A stretch of DNA of 64,000 bases from Candidatus Gallispira edinburgensis (GCA_904395805.1 CAJFNV010000007.1:1-64000), one strand, 5' to 3'. Shown: positions 1 through 9,445, counted from the stretch's first letter. Program-made: numbers and translations. Notes: generated by a model not told the origin, from the sequence alone.

Positions 1-147
1 GTCATGCAGTTTTCAAAGTTCATTAATTTCAAAATAAAATTAAAATTTATTTGATTTAGACTTGACTTTTAATAGTTAGTCTTTTTATTTTACCCTTTGT
101 ACATATGTAAATTGTCAACAAACGGTTATATACTTTTATAATAAAAC

Positions 148-213
148 AAAAACGACAGAATTACAAGTTAATGAATGGCTTTTTTTGCCAAAACCTTAAA
201 TTCTGTCGTTTTA
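148..213 (-). terminator. Long hairpin, probable terminator after the flavoprotein gene
   Basis: Arms of 14 bases (about 149-162 and 199-212) pair perfectly, with a smaller GGC/GCC hairpin inside the loop. Read on the minus strand the hairpin runs into a T-rich tract, so it fits a terminator for the operon ending at 287. The rest of 1-286 is AT-rich and I see no gene in it. Confidence 0.5.
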
Positions 214-286
214 CACAATAATATATTTAAATTTTTGTATAATTTTTTCAATATTTAAATATTGTTAATTTTTTGTTAATATATTA

Positions 287-1126
287 TTATTTCAGTTTTT
301 TTATAATGTCTATTCCCGCCTTTGCGCCATCGCACACAGCCTTTGCCACCTGCAAAAGCCCACCTGTACAATCTCCTACGGCATAAAGATTGGGAATATT
401 TGTAAGCATATTTTCATCAACGGAGATATAGCTGCCATTTACCACAGCACCAAGCTTTCTTGCAAGGTCAACTCCTCCGGCAACACCAAGGGCAATAAAT
501 ACGCCGTCAACAGCCATCTCTGAACCATCCTCAAATACTATTTTTTCAACTGTTTCTTTTCCTTCAATTGATGTTATCTTTCTTGTATCACAGTTGTCAT
601 ATTCCGGGGCTTCTTTTCCGTCTGTAAGCATTACTACACTTTCAGCCACCTTCTTAAGTGTATTTGCTTCATGTACAGCATATTCTCCGTTTCCTATAAC
701 AGCCGTTTTCTTTCCTCTGTAAAAGAAAGCGTCACAAACAGCACAGTAGCTTACACCTCTGCCCTCAAACTCCTTTATGTTCTTTATTCTGGGCACATTT
801 CTGTTTGCTCCGTTTGCTATAACAAGAGCATCTGCTCTGTACTCATTTTTTCCTGTACTTACAACAAATTTACCGTCATAGTCCACATTTGTAACTTCTT
901 CTTCAATTACATTTGCTCCAAGTCTTTTAACTGAGTCGATACCCCTGTCATAAAGCTCCTTGCCGCCTATTCCCTCGGGAAAGCCATAATAATTTTCAAT
1001 TTTTTCAGCCTTAATAAGGGCACTTCCCCCCTGAGTAAATATTGTTGTTTCTACATTTCCTCTCAGTGTATAAAGTCCTGCCGATACTCCTGCAGGTCCT
1101 CCTCCTATAATAATTACATTAGCCAT
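287..1126 (-). CDS. Thioredoxin-reductase-like NAD(P)/FAD flavoprotein
   Basis: This is a two-dinucleotide-domain flavoprotein of the thioredoxin reductase family. The N-terminus has the FAD-binding IIIGGGPAG motif, residues 128-131 form the redox pair CAVC (CATC in classical TrxB), a GNGEYAV NAD(P)-binding loop follows, and the C-terminus has the AVGDCTGG FAD motif. At 279 residues it is shorter than typical TrxB (about 305-320), and no thioredoxin gene lies beside it, so its partner is unknown. It follows the deacetylase-like gene by 3 bases and is presumably cotranscribed. It may reduce thioredoxin or a related small protein in the cytoplasm; the family is secure, the substrate is inferred. 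Confidence 0.85.
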   Translation of the reverse strand: MANVIIIGGGPAGVSAGLYTLRGNVETTIFTQGGSALIKAEKIENYYGFPEGIGGKELYDRGIDSVKRLGANVIEEEVTNVDYDGKFVVSTGKNEYRADALVIANGANRNVPRIKNIKEFEGRGVSYCAVCDAFFYRGKKTAVIGNGEYAVHEANTLKKVAESVVMLTDGKEAPEYDNCDTRKITSIEGKETVEKIVFEDGSEMAVDGVFIALGVAGGVDLARKLGAVVNGSYISVDENMLTNIPNLYAVGDCTGGLLQVAKAVCDGAKAGIDIIKKLK

Positions 1127-1129
1127 ATT

Positions 1130-2413
1130 TTATCTCCTGTTCTGTCTGAAATCCGAAAAACCGTATCCAAGCTCTGTTACATAATTTATGATCTCAGGCA
1201 AAGTGCCTTCCTCGGAATACACCCACACTCTTTCATTTTCCTTTGTTTCAACTCTGATCTGTTCTTCATCTATAACGGGGTGAAAGTAAAGACTTAAAGT
1301 ATATTCCTTTGTAACAGCATTTTTAATTTTGTCAAAAATAGAATTATCATTTTTATAATGAACATAATCTGCAGGTGTCGGTATATAATATACTATTTTC
1401 CCCGACCTGTCTGTATAAGTCAGATAATTATAGTGTTCTTCATCGGGGTAAGGCTGATAAACAGCATCAAAGTAATATTCAGCCATAAGCAGCTGTTCAT
1501 TTGTTGCACCGTAATGAGGAAACTCAAAAAATTCCTCATTGTAGCCAAGCTTATGACAGGTTTCTTTTGCAGCTATCATTCTTCTCTGCTGTTCATTTGT
1601 ATTGTATGGAGTATTTTTCCCCCATTCATATCCTATACAGCTTTCTTCATATCCATACTGATGAGTATATCCGTGAAGTCCCAGATGTCCGTTATGGTCG
1701 ACCATATAGTCAAGTACATATAAAAAATACGAGTTGTACAGATTAAAGTCCTTTGACACATCATTCCAGTAATTGCCTTCGGGATAGGCATATACGGGGA
1801 CCCATGCTATATAATACTCCTGATCTCTGTTGTATAAATACTCAGCCATATATTTAAGCTTTTCAAGCATATCAACTGTATAATTACCACCACCTCCGGG
1901 CTTTGATCCGTCAGCTGCAATATCCTCAAGCCGTATATAAGCTTCCTTACTGCCTGTATCTTTCACTGAAAAAATTTCATTACTATCACATTTATACTTT
2001 AATATATCAACAGTATTTTTGTTTATATCGGGAATTTCTTCATATCCGAAAGGTGTTATAAGCTCATAAAGAGAAATATACTCCTTATTGTTATAAGTAA
2101 ATATAACAGGTCTGTTGCTGCTTACGGCCGAACCGAGACTTATGCTTTCATCTCCAATTGAAATATTATATCCTCTGAATGTAGATTCAATATTTCCTCC
2201 CATTGCCTTTACACCTTCAGCAAGGGGTACTCCCAGTCTGCCATTGCAGAAAACAACATCATTTATCTCCCCCGACGGAAACTTGATTATGACTTCCGAT
2301 TTCTGTATATTATACTCTATTGCAGGTTCTGTATACCCGGCATAGCATGTTTCCCCCTTTACCGGTATATTCATCATAACGATCATTAATAAAAAGAGCA
2401 ATACTTTTTTCAC
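1130..2413 (-). CDS. Secreted polysaccharide-deacetylase-like (DUF2334-type) protein
   Basis: The protein has a Sec signal peptide (KKVLLFLLMIVMMNIPVKG) and an N-terminal region of about 120 residues resembling the copper-amine-oxidase N-terminal 'stalk' domain of Clostridia. A catalytic-type domain follows with RLEDIAADG near residue 165 and LHGYTHQYG near residue 245. The RxEDx and HGYTH pattern is that of DUF2334 and related deacetylases, in which Asp and two His bind the metal. It probably acts outside the membrane on a glycan, but no substrate can be named. It lies downstream of the L,D-transpeptidase gene, which supports an envelope role. Confidence 0.7.
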   Translation of the reverse strand: MKKVLLFLLMIVMMNIPVKGETCYAGYTEPAIEYNIQKSEVIIKFPSGEINDVVFCNGRLGVPLAEGVKAMGGNIESTFRGYNISIGDESISLGSAVSSNRPVIFTYNNKEYISLYELITPFGYEEIPDINKNTVDILKYKCDSNEIFSVKDTGSKEAYIRLEDIAADGSKPGGGGNYTVDMLEKLKYMAEYLYNRDQEYYIAWVPVYAYPEGNYWNDVSKDFNLYNSYFLYVLDYMVDHNGHLGLHGYTHQYGYEESCIGYEWGKNTPYNTNEQQRRMIAAKETCHKLGYNEEFFEFPHYGATNEQLLMAEYYFDAVYQPYPDEEHYNYLTYTDRSGKIVYYIPTPADYVHYKNDNSIFDKIKNAVTKEYTLSLYFHPVIDEEQIRVETKENERVWVYSEEGTLPEIINYVTELGYGFSDFRQNRR

Positions 2414-2515
2414 AACAATTCCTTCTTTTGCCAGTAATCAATAGTCATTATACAATAACTTCAATTCACATTCAAGGCAAAAGCTATTAAATAATTGTTA
2501 CTTTTTTCAGTTTTT

Positions 2516-3265
2516 TCAGTATACCCATACCCCTGTACCTGCTTCAATATTTTCAAAAAACCACTTTGCATCCTCAACACTCATTCTTACGCATCCGCTT
2601 GAACGTCTTTTACCCAGCACATTGTCGGTTATATTTTTATCCTTATCCATTGCCACTGAATGGAACAAATAGCTCCCATCAAATCTGACCCAGTACATTG
2701 CTCCGCTATTGAGTCTTTCGGAATAAAACCACTGTCCCCTGTCACCTGTTTCAAATGTACCTCTTACTGTAGGTGTCTTATTTCTTCCCGTTGCACATAC
2801 AATTCTCTTTTCAATACTCCAGTTTCCCTTTTCACCTTTCAGCACATACACCCTCTGTCTGTCTATATCTACCCATACAAAGTGGTTTGTCTTACTTTCA
2901 AGCTCTTTATTGGCATAATCCAGTATAACACTGTCGGAAAGAACAGATGTATTTGTACTCCTGTCCGGGGGTATATCAAGGGTGACAGCCTTTACCCAGC
3001 CTTTTTGTTCTTTATATTTCACATAATACCATTCTCCGCCCCTGTCTTTTAATATTTCCACCTTCTGCCCGGATAAAATAAGATTTACAGCCTTGCCCTC
3101 AATATTATCATATAAAACAGCACCCTTTGGCACGGCTGCAATAACTTCCGAGGATCTTATAACAGAAGGTATTGTGTTTGCACCTGCAATTTCATTTCTT
3201 ATAATAAACAATGAAGACACTGCTATTATAAAGCCGACCCCAAATAATATAACTCCTTTTTTCAA
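2516..3265 (-). CDS. Membrane-anchored L,D-transpeptidase with SH3 domain
   Basis: The C-terminal YkuD domain carries the catalytic pattern: a His in LFHSVAMD, then SSGCVRMS with the nucleophilic Cys. An N-terminal anchor (GVILFGVGFIIAVSSLF) is followed by a bacterial SH3-type domain with GWVKA. These enzymes form 3-3 peptidoglycan cross-links or attach proteins to the wall. The frame is open up to a TTG at 3373 with no ribosome binding site; I prefer the TTG at 3265, which has AGGGGTG five bases upstream and puts the anchor at the N-terminus (249 residues). The region upstream then also holds the divergent nadB promoter. Confidence 0.85.
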   Translation of the reverse strand: MKKGVILFGVGFIIAVSSLFIIRNEIAGANTIPSVIRSSEVIAAVPKGAVLYDNIEGKAVNLILSGQKVEILKDRGGEWYYVKYKEQKGWVKAVTLDIPPDRSTNTSVLSDSVILDYANKELESKTNHFVWVDIDRQRVYVLKGEKGNWSIEKRIVCATGRNKTPTVRGTFETGDRGQWFYSERLNSGAMYWVRFDGSYLFHSVAMDKDKNITDNVLGKRRSSGCVRMSVEDAKWFFENIEAGTGVWVY

Positions 3266-3346
3266 AAAAACACCCCTTAATACATTTTTTAACCCTTTAA
3301 GTTTAAACAAATTTAAAATTTTTATACCAATATATGAATATAAAAC

Positions 3347-3374
3347 TTGAAATATTTTCATTTTAGTGTACAAT
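3347..3374 (+). promoter_or_regulatory. Candidate nadB promoter
   Basis: TTGAAA, 16 bases, TACAAT, ending 32 bases before the nadB start. It fits sigma-A consensus moderately. I see no NiaR or NrtR operator that I can defend. Confidence 0.45.
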
Positions 3375-3406
3375 ATAAATAAAAGTCATTAAAAGAGGAA
3401 ATTCAT

Positions 3407-4885
3407 ATGATAAAAACAGATGTATTGATCATAGGCTCAGGTATAGCTGCCTTAAGTGTTGCTTCAGAGCTCTGCAAATATAAAAATAAAAAAATAACAA
3501 TAATAACAAAAGGTCCGATTAAAGCCTGCAACTCATCTCTGGCACAGGGCGGAATTTCCGTTGCCCTGTCAGACAAAGATGACTATCACTGGCATTACGA
3601 GGACACAATGGAGGCAGGCTGCAACATTAACGATGCAGATGCTGTTATGAAGCTTGTTTCCACTGCTCCACAGGTCATACTTGATTTTATAAAAACAGGT
3701 ATGGTATTCGACAAGGATAGCGACGGCAATCTTGCTTTCGGCAGAGAAGGGGCTCACAGGCTTAACAGAATAATACATGCAGGCGGGGACAGAACCGGGC
3801 TTAGAGTTGTTGAACAGCTTTTAAGGACCATAACCCCCGATGTAACGATTATACAGAATGAAATGGCTCTTGACTTAAGAGTTAAGAACGGTAAATGCAG
3901 CGGTGTGATCACACGCAATTCAAAAACAGGTGAGATCAATTACTACACAGCCGACTACACCGTTCTTGCAACGGGAGGTATCGGTCAGCTCTATCCTTCA
4001 ACATCAAACGATATCACAATTACAGGTGACGGCATAGCAATGGCATACAGAGCAGGCTGTAAGCTTAAAAATCTTGAGTTCGTGCAGTTCCACCCCACAA
4101 TGCTTACAATTGACGGCAAGGCATACGGTCTTGTATCTGAGGCTGTAAGAGGTGCCGGAGGAATACTGGTAAATGACAAGGGCGAAAAAATCATGGAAGG
4201 TGTTCACCCGCAGAAAGACTTAGCTCCGAGAGATGTTGTTTCAAGAGAGGTTTATGCCCATTACCTAAAGGGTGAGAAAATTTACCTTGACATTTCTGCA
4301 GTAAAGGATTTCAGGGCAAAATTCCCCACAGTTACGGAAATATGTGAAGAACATGGAGTAAACGTTGACAACAAGCTCCTTCCCGTTGCTCCCGGAGCCC
4401 ATTTCCATATGGGCGGTGTTGAAGCTGCTCCCGAGGGCATTACTAATATAGAAGGACTTTACGCCGTCGGTGAGGTTGCCTGCACAGGAGTCCACGGAGC
4501 CAACAGACTGGCAAGCAATTCACTTCTTGAAGGTCTTGTTTTCGGAAAGCTTCTTGCAGACTACATTGAAAAAACACCCCAAAAGGCAGATGAAATTTTC
4601 GACGAAAATTCCTCACTTTTACTTTCATCTCTGCCCGAAAAGGCTGAAATACAGTCTCAAATGATGAATTTTGTAGGTATAGTACGCCATTCAGGTCAGA
4701 TACATAAAATAATAGACTGGTTTGAAAAATACTCCCCTGACAAGAATTTCGGCAAGATCAGTATAGAACAAAACACAAATGAACAATTTGAAATATACAA
4801 TATGCTGACAACAGGCTGGCTTGTAGCAAAATCAGCAGAAAGCAGAAAATACAGCATAGGAGCTCATTACATAGTTAAAGACTGA
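3407..4885 (+). CDS. nadB: L-aspartate oxidase
   Basis: NadB oxidises L-aspartate to iminoaspartate, the first step of de novo NAD synthesis. The sequence shows the FAD-binding motif IIGSGIAALS at residues 8-17, the SSLAQGGIS substrate-loop signature, the GAHR motif, and HFHMGGVE near residue 333 followed by GANRLASNSLLEGLVFG, both typical of the succinate dehydrogenase/aspartate oxidase flavoprotein family. At 492 residues it is slightly shorter than the E. coli enzyme, through its C-terminal helical domain. The start has the ribosome binding site AAGAGGAA. nadA and nadC are not beside it, so the pathway is split in this genome. Confidence 0.93.
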   Translation: MIKTDVLIIGSGIAALSVASELCKYKNKKITIITKGPIKACNSSLAQGGISVALSDKDDYHWHYEDTMEAGCNINDADAVMKLVSTAPQVILDFIKTGMVFDKDSDGNLAFGREGAHRLNRIIHAGGDRTGLRVVEQLLRTITPDVTIIQNEMALDLRVKNGKCSGVITRNSKTGEINYYTADYTVLATGGIGQLYPSTSNDITITGDGIAMAYRAGCKLKNLEFVQFHPTMLTIDGKAYGLVSEAVRGAGGILVNDKGEKIMEGVHPQKDLAPRDVVSREVYAHYLKGEKIYLDISAVKDFRAKFPTVTEICEEHGVNVDNKLLPVAPGAHFHMGGVEAAPEGITNIEGLYAVGEVACTGVHGANRLASNSLLEGLVFGKLLADYIEKTPQKADEIFDENSSLLLSSLPEKAEIQSQMMNFVGIVRHSGQIHKIIDWFEKYSPDKNFGKISIEQNTNEQFEIYNMLTTGWLVAKSAESRKYSIGAHYIVKD

Positions 4886-4899
4886 AATTAACCCATTAT

Positions 4900-4938
4900 A
4901 AACAGCAGTTTGTGAAAAATCATAAACTGCTGTTTTTT
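4900..4938 (+). terminator. Intrinsic terminator after nadB
   Basis: The 14-base arms AACAGCAGTTTGTG and CATAAACTGCTGTT (one wobble-type mismatch) are followed by a run of T residues, 15 bases after the nadB stop. Confidence 0.85.
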
Positions 4939-5003
4939 GCGAATGTATAATTTTTCTTATAACAGAAATACTACCTTTAAAGTATAAAACAGGGAGGAAA
5001 GTT

Positions 5004-5717
5004 ATGAATAAGAAAAATTTAGTTTTAATTATATGTGCAGTTGTTGTTTTATTGATCATAATATGGCTTATAGCCGTAAAAATGCAGGATAACAGTACCG
5101 AAAATATTACAATATCCCCGGAAGCAACAACAATCGAAGAAACATCAGCTGTAACCTCATATCCATCAGATTCAGCCAATATATCCGATTATGTCGCCAG
5201 AGAAGATATGCTTATGCATGAGATGATGGAGAATATGATGAATATTGAAAAAAGCGGAAGCGCAGACATAGACTTTCTTGCTGGAATGATTCCTCATCAT
5301 CAGTCTGCAATTGAAATGTCTGAAACCTATCTTGATCATGATCCCCAAAACGCAGATATAAAAGCCCTTGCTCAAAACATTATATCAGTTCAGCAGGAAG
5401 AAATAGCCACAATGAATAATCTTATCAATTCCATTAAGGAAAGGGGTGTTACCGATACGGAAAAAGCAGACGCATATCAGGATGAATATACTCATATTAT
5501 GCATACAAGTCACAGCCACAGCACAAATGAATATAATTCTGTAGACCAAGCCTTTGCCGATGGTATGATAGAGCATCACCAAATGGCAATAGATATGTCA
5601 AATTTGATATTAAAATACAGCGACAATGAAGAAGTTAAGACCCTTGCCGAAAATATTATAAATGCACAGGAAAAGGAAATACAGGAAATGAATGATTTTT
5701 TAAACAGTCTTGCTTAA
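5004..5717 (+). CDS. Membrane-anchored DUF305 protein
   Basis: A single N-terminal membrane segment (LVLIICAVVVLLIIIWLIAV) is followed by a Ser/Thr-rich linker and a four-helix DUF305 region. The signature MIPHHQSAIEMS occurs near residue 93 and a second copy, MIEHHQMAIDMS, near residue 190, each followed by a 'LA..II..Q..EI..M' helix. DUF305 is a ferritin-like helical domain of unknown function whose paired His and Met residues suggest metal binding, often copper. It should face outward. It is a single-gene unit with its own ribosome binding site (GGGAGGAAAG) and terminator. Confidence 0.85.
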   Translation: MNKKNLVLIICAVVVLLIIIWLIAVKMQDNSTENITISPEATTIEETSAVTSYPSDSANISDYVAREDMLMHEMMENMMNIEKSGSADIDFLAGMIPHHQSAIEMSETYLDHDPQNADIKALAQNIISVQQEEIATMNNLINSIKERGVTDTEKADAYQDEYTHIMHTSHSHSTNEYNSVDQAFADGMIEHHQMAIDMSNLILKYSDNEEVKTLAENIINAQEKEIQEMNDFLNSLA

Positions 5718-5735
5718 ATTTTCTCTACCAATAAG

Positions 5736-5764
5736 CAAAAGCTGTCAGACTTTGGCAGCTTTTG
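5736..5764 (+). terminator. Intrinsic terminator after the DUF305 gene
   Basis: CAAAAGCTG pairs with CAGCTTTTG. The hairpin sits between convergent genes and may serve both strands; the T run is short. Confidence 0.55.
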
Positions 5765-5773
5765 TTATGTAAA

Positions 5774-6301
5774 TTAAGTATTCAATATTATCCTTGCTAT
5801 ATCAGCCATTTTTCTTCCCGTATCCATACTTTTTTTCTGCATGTATCGGTGTGCCTCTTCCTCCGTCATGGAATACATATCTATAAGCACACACTTTGCC
5901 TTCAATATTATTTTTTCATCATTTTCGTCCTTATGTACCGAAGGCTTATACTGGGTATCCATAGACAAAAGCATATCCACGGAACAAATAAGGTCATTTT
6001 TCTGAAGAGGATAACACAGCTTAAATACCCTTTCACCTGTAATAATATCAAGCTGCATTTTGTTTCCCAAAACAATAAAACTAAAATCATCAGAAACATT
6101 TTCAGCAATCCTGTCAGTTCTTTTTTTGGCAAAGACACATCCTGTAATTACTATTCCCCCATGATAATAACTCAGTGACTGCATAAGTTCCGCAAATGAT
6201 TTTGAAATAGAAACTACATTATTTCCGTTCTCTATAAGAATTTTAGCAATACTGACGGCAATTTTGCGGCTGTCAAAGGCAATAAAAATATTTTCGTTCA
6301 T
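5774..6301 (-). CDS. ANTAR-domain antiterminator-type response regulator
   Basis: Residues 1-115 resemble a degenerate receiver domain. Residues 120-175 form an ANTAR RNA-binding domain: a helix ending KAKCVLIDMYSMTEEEAHRYMQKKSMDTGRKMADIARIIL, with the family pattern of Ala, Tyr and the 'Q..A...R....DVA..I' helix. ANTAR proteins bind paired hexaloop hairpins and prevent transcription termination. Its place directly downstream of glnA matches NitR-type regulators described in solventogenic clostridia, so regulation of glnA is a reasonable inference, supported by the terminator in the glnA leader. It has its own ribosome binding site (AAAGGGG) and a weak promoter (TTGCAG, 17 bases, TAAAAT). Confidence 0.85.
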   Translation of the reverse strand: MNENIFIAFDSRKIAVSIAKILIENGNNVVSISKSFAELMQSLSYYHGGIVITGCVFAKKRTDRIAENVSDDFSFIVLGNKMQLDIITGERVFKLCYPLQKNDLICSVDMLLSMDTQYKPSVHKDENDEKIILKAKCVLIDMYSMTEEEAHRYMQKKSMDTGRKMADIARIILNT

Positions 6302-6411
6302 AACAATTACCCCTTTGTATGTGCTTTTTTATTTTATCATAAACAATTGTTGTCTGCAACAAAAAATATATTCGAATATACCTCTCTTTATTACCTTTTA
6401 TAAAAAATTTT

Positions 6412-6446
6412 CAGGGGGCTTTAGCCAAATGCAAAAGCCCCCTGAT
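6412..6446 (-). terminator. Intrinsic terminator after glnA
   Basis: CAGGGGGCTTT pairs with AAAGCCCCCTG on either side of a short loop. On the minus strand the hairpin is followed by AAAATTTTTT. It separates glnA from the ANTAR gene. Confidence 0.85.
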
Positions 6447-6478
6447 AGTTATCTTAATTTATTGTATTACTACATTTA

Positions 6479-7816
6479 TTAGTACATTACAAGGTAGTTG
6501 TCAAGTTCCCACTTGCTTACAAACATTCTGAATGCATTCCATTCAGCTCTCTTAGACTTAAGGAAAGCACTATAAGCATGCTCACCTAAAACTTCTCTTA
6601 CAAGTCCGTCCTCTTCCATAACCTTAAGAGCTTCATGTAAATCACCCGGAAGATTCTTAACACCAAGAGCTTCTCTTTCCTCTCTTGTAGACTTGAATAA
6701 GTTTACATCAACACTCTTAGGAGCAGGCATATTGTTCTTAATACCGTCAAGACCTGCTGCTAAACAGCATGCAAGGCAAAGGTAAGGATTAGTTGCAGGA
6801 TCGGGACTTCTGAGCTCAACTCTTGTACCTGCGCCTCTTGAAGCCGGGATTCTTATAATATCGGTTCTGTTAGATGCTGACCATGCTATGTAGCAAGGAG
6901 CCTCATATCCGGGAACAAGTCTCTTATAAGAGTTTACAAGAGGATTAGTAACAGCAGTGATACCTGCAACATGCTTTAACACACCTGCGATAAAGCTGTA
7001 AGCAGTTGATGATAACTGTAATTCTCCATTCGGATCATAGAAAACATTCTTTCCATCCTTGTCAAATAATGACATATTGGTATGCATACCTGAACCATTG
7101 ATACCAAATATAGGCTTTGGCATAAATGTTGCATGAAGTCCGAAATTCTTAGCTAAAGTCTTAACAGCAAGTCTGAATGTAACAACATTATCTGCTGTAG
7201 TTAAAGCATCGGCATACTTAAAGTCGATTTCGTGCTGACCTTCGGCAACCTCATGGTGAGAAGCTTCTATTTCAAATCCCATCTGCTCAAGGTTTAAGCA
7301 TATCTCTCTTCTTACATTTGAGCCTAAATCAATAGGGTTAAGGTCAAAGTAACCTGCCTCATCATTAGTATCTGTAGTAGGTCTGCCGTCCTCATCAGTC
7401 TTGAATAAGAAGAACTCACACTCATTACCAACATTAAATGTATAGCCTAACTTTTCAGCCTCAGCGATCTGTCTCTTTAATATAGCTCTTGGGTCACCGT
7501 CAAAAGGATTTTCGTTCTTGCTGTCATATACATCACAAATAAATCTTGCAACCTTGCCCTTCTGTGGTCTCCAAGGATAGATAACAAATGTATCAAGGTC
7601 CGGTCTTAAGTACATGTCTGACTCTTCGATTCTAGCAAAACCTTCAATAGAAGAACCGTCAAACATCATACCGTCCTCAAGAACCTTTTCAAGCTGTGAA
7701 CGAGTTACAGCTACATTCTTTGGAATACCTAAAACATCAATAAACTGAAGTCTTATAAATTCAACATCCTGCTCATCACAAATTTTAATGATCTGTTCCT
7801 TAGTGTACTTTGCCAT
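6479..7816 (-). CDS. glnA: Glutamine synthetase, type I
   Basis: GlnA forms glutamine from glutamate, ammonia and ATP and is the main ammonia-assimilating enzyme. The 445-residue length matches the GSI-alpha group of Firmicutes. Visible motifs are DGSSIEGF, the metal-binding [11 protein letters not shown] and [13 protein letters not shown], the ATP loop [11 protein letters not shown], and the C-terminal arginine loop [16 protein letters not shown](T)NP. The adenylylation segment of GSI-beta enzymes is absent, so control is probably through feedback and transcription. Its promoter and attenuator-like terminator lie at 7967-8047, and an ANTAR regulator follows it. Confidence 0.97.
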   Translation of the reverse strand: MAKYTKEQIIKICDEQDVEFIRLQFIDVLGIPKNVAVTRSQLEKVLEDGMMFDGSSIEGFARIEESDMYLRPDLDTFVIYPWRPQKGKVARFICDVYDSKNENPFDGDPRAILKRQIAEAEKLGYTFNVGNECEFFLFKTDEDGRPTTDTNDEAGYFDLNPIDLGSNVRREICLNLEQMGFEIEASHHEVAEGQHEIDFKYADALTTADNVVTFRLAVKTLAKNFGLHATFMPKPIFGINGSGMHTNMSLFDKDGKNVFYDPNGELQLSSTAYSFIAGVLKHVAGITAVTNPLVNSYKRLVPGYEAPCYIAWSASNRTDIIRIPASRGAGTRVELRSPDPATNPYLCLACCLAAGLDGIKNNMPAPKSVDVNLFKSTREEREALGVKNLPGDLHEALKVMEEDGLVREVLGEHAYSAFLKSKRAEWNAFRMFVSKWELDNYLVMY

Positions 7817-7966
7817 TTCAAAAATCTCCTTCCAATTTTTAAATTATTTTGTTTCGGTGCACTCAGAACATTTCACAAATTCTGAGCAGAGAATATAACT
7901 CCCTTAATAATTATTCGGAAACGGTTTCCTATATTCATCACCGGTTTATGCTTTCGCAATAAAATA
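7817..7966 (-). other. glnA untranslated leader with hairpins
   Basis: About 150 bases lie between the leader terminator and the glnA start. On the minus strand they hold a GGAAA/TTTCC mini-hairpin (near 7913-7925), a seven-pair hairpin CTCAGAA/TTCTGAG (near 7862-7886), and the ribosome binding site AAGGAGA. I do not recognise a riboswitch class here. Confidence 0.4.
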
Positions 7967-8005
7967 TAAAAAAGGGTGCTCGAATACCTTGTATTCAAAC
8001 ACCCT
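7967..8005 (-). terminator. Attenuator-like terminator in the glnA leader
   Basis: A 14-pair stem (7974-7987 with 7991-8004, two G-U pairs) and an AAG triloop are followed by six T residues on the minus strand. The hairpin begins only about eight bases after the predicted transcription start. As written, most glnA transcripts would stop here unless termination is blocked. Within the ascending arm AAC-AAGGGT-GTT could form an alternative small hairpin whose hexaloop has A at position 1 and G at position 4, as ANTAR targets do; the second hairpin of a standard ANTAR site was not found. Confidence 0.75.
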
Positions 8006-8018
8006 TGTTCTGTTACCT

Positions 8019-8047
8019 ATTATACGCACACAAGCTCAAAATGTCAA
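8019..8047 (-). promoter_or_regulatory. Consensus sigma-A promoter of glnA
   Basis: On the minus strand TTGACA (8042-8047), a 17-base spacer and TATAAT (8019-8024) match the consensus exactly. Transcription should start near 8012. Confidence 0.85.
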
Positions 8048-8160
8048 CCAGAAAATTTAATTTTTAAGCTTTTTATATAAACTGTCTAATTTTTTTAATG
8101 TTTAAGTTTAATTTTAATATAATTTGTGCAAACAACAGGGTGCTTTTAAGGATATATTTA

Positions 8161-9435
8161 TTATCTGTAAAGAATTTCGTGTCTTTTTGGTCCGTTGCTG
8201 ACCATTGATATCTTTACACCAAGCTCTTTTTCAATGAATTCCACATAATCCTTTGCTTCTTTCGGAAGTTTATCATAGCTTGTAATACCTCTTATATCTT
8301 GCTTCCATCCGGGAAGAGTTTCATAAACAGGCTTAGACTTATAAAGCTTGTCCGTAGTTAAAAAGTCCTTGTAAACCTTACCTTCATACTCATATCCTGT
8401 ACAAACATAGAGAGTATCCATATAACTTAAAACATCAAGACAAGTCATACAAACTTCGGTTGCTCCCTGTATTTCACAGCCGTATCTTGTGGCAACGGCA
8501 TCAAAATAACCGACTCTTCTGGGACGTCCTGTAGTTGCACCAAACTCGCCCTTGTCGCCGCCTCTTACTCTCAATTCATCGGCCTCTTCACCGAAAAGCT
8601 CAGTTACAAAAGGACCTGCGCCTACTGCTGATGAATAAGCCTTTGTAATTACTGTTATGTTTTCAATAGCATAAGGAGGTATGCCTGCACCTACCGCAGC
8701 ATAGCCTGCAAGAGTTGAAGAGCTTGTAACATAAGGATAAATACCGTGATCGGTATCCTTTAATGAACCAAGCTGTCCCTCAAGAAGAATATTCTTGCCT
8801 TCCTTGATTGCATTTCTTAAAAATTTTGATGTATCTGCAACATAAGGCTTTATAAATTCAGCATATTCACAAAGAGTCTTATACACTTCCTTATAGTCGA
8901 TAGGCTCCTTGTTATAAAGATACTTAAACTGAACATTGACCTTGTCATACATAGTCTCCAGCTTGTCAAGAAGGAAGTCCTTATCATAAAGCTCCCATAC
9001 CTGAATGCCGACCTTTGAATACTTGTCTGCAAAGAAAGGTGCAATACCGCTTTTTGTAGACCCAAACTTTTTATCTCCAAGTCTTTCCTCTTCATAAGTA
9101 TCCATAAGTACATGATGAGGCATAAGCACCTGGGCTTTTTCACTTATAAGAAGATTAAACTTAATTCCCGCATCAATAATTGTCTGCATTTCCTCTTTAA
9201 GTGATGCCACATTAAGAGCAACACCGTTAGCAAGAACATTGGTTATATGCTCATGAAAAACACCGCTTGGCAGCTGATGAAGAGCAAAGCGTCCGTATTC
9301 ATTAATAATTGTATGTCCTGCATTTGCTCCGCCCTGGTATCTTACAACAATGTCAGACTGGTCTGCACACATATCGGTAATTTTGCCCTTACCTTCATCG
9401 CCCCAGTTAGCACCTACAATAGCTCTAATCATCAC
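8161..9435 (-). CDS. purA: Adenylosuccinate synthetase
   Basis: PurA joins IMP and aspartate using GTP, the first step from IMP to AMP. The N-terminal GTP-binding signature GANWGDEGKGKITD and the QGGANAGHT(I) loop are present, and the 424-residue length is standard. The C-terminal half has the conserved TTGRPRRVGYFDAV segment. GTG at 9435 or ATG at 9432 could start translation; AGGAGG lies suitably upstream of both. It is the last gene of the purC-purF-purB-purA operon, ten bases after purB. Confidence 0.97.
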   Translation of the reverse strand: MMIRAIVGANWGDEGKGKITDMCADQSDIVVRYQGGANAGHTIINEYGRFALHQLPSGVFHEHITNVLANGVALNVASLKEEMQTIIDAGIKFNLLISEKAQVLMPHHVLMDTYEEERLGDKKFGSTKSGIAPFFADKYSKVGIQVWELYDKDFLLDKLETMYDKVNVQFKYLYNKEPIDYKEVYKTLCEYAEFIKPYVADTSKFLRNAIKEGKNILLEGQLGSLKDTDHGIYPYVTSSSTLAGYAAVGAGIPPYAIENITVITKAYSSAVGAGPFVTELFGEEADELRVRGGDKGEFGATTGRPRRVGYFDAVATRYGCEIQGATEVCMTCLDVLSYMDTLYVCTGYEYEGKVYKDFLTTDKLYKSKPVYETLPGWKQDIRGITSYDKLPKEAKDYVEFIEKELGVKISMVSNGPKRHEILYR

Positions 9436-9445
9436 AAAATCCTCC

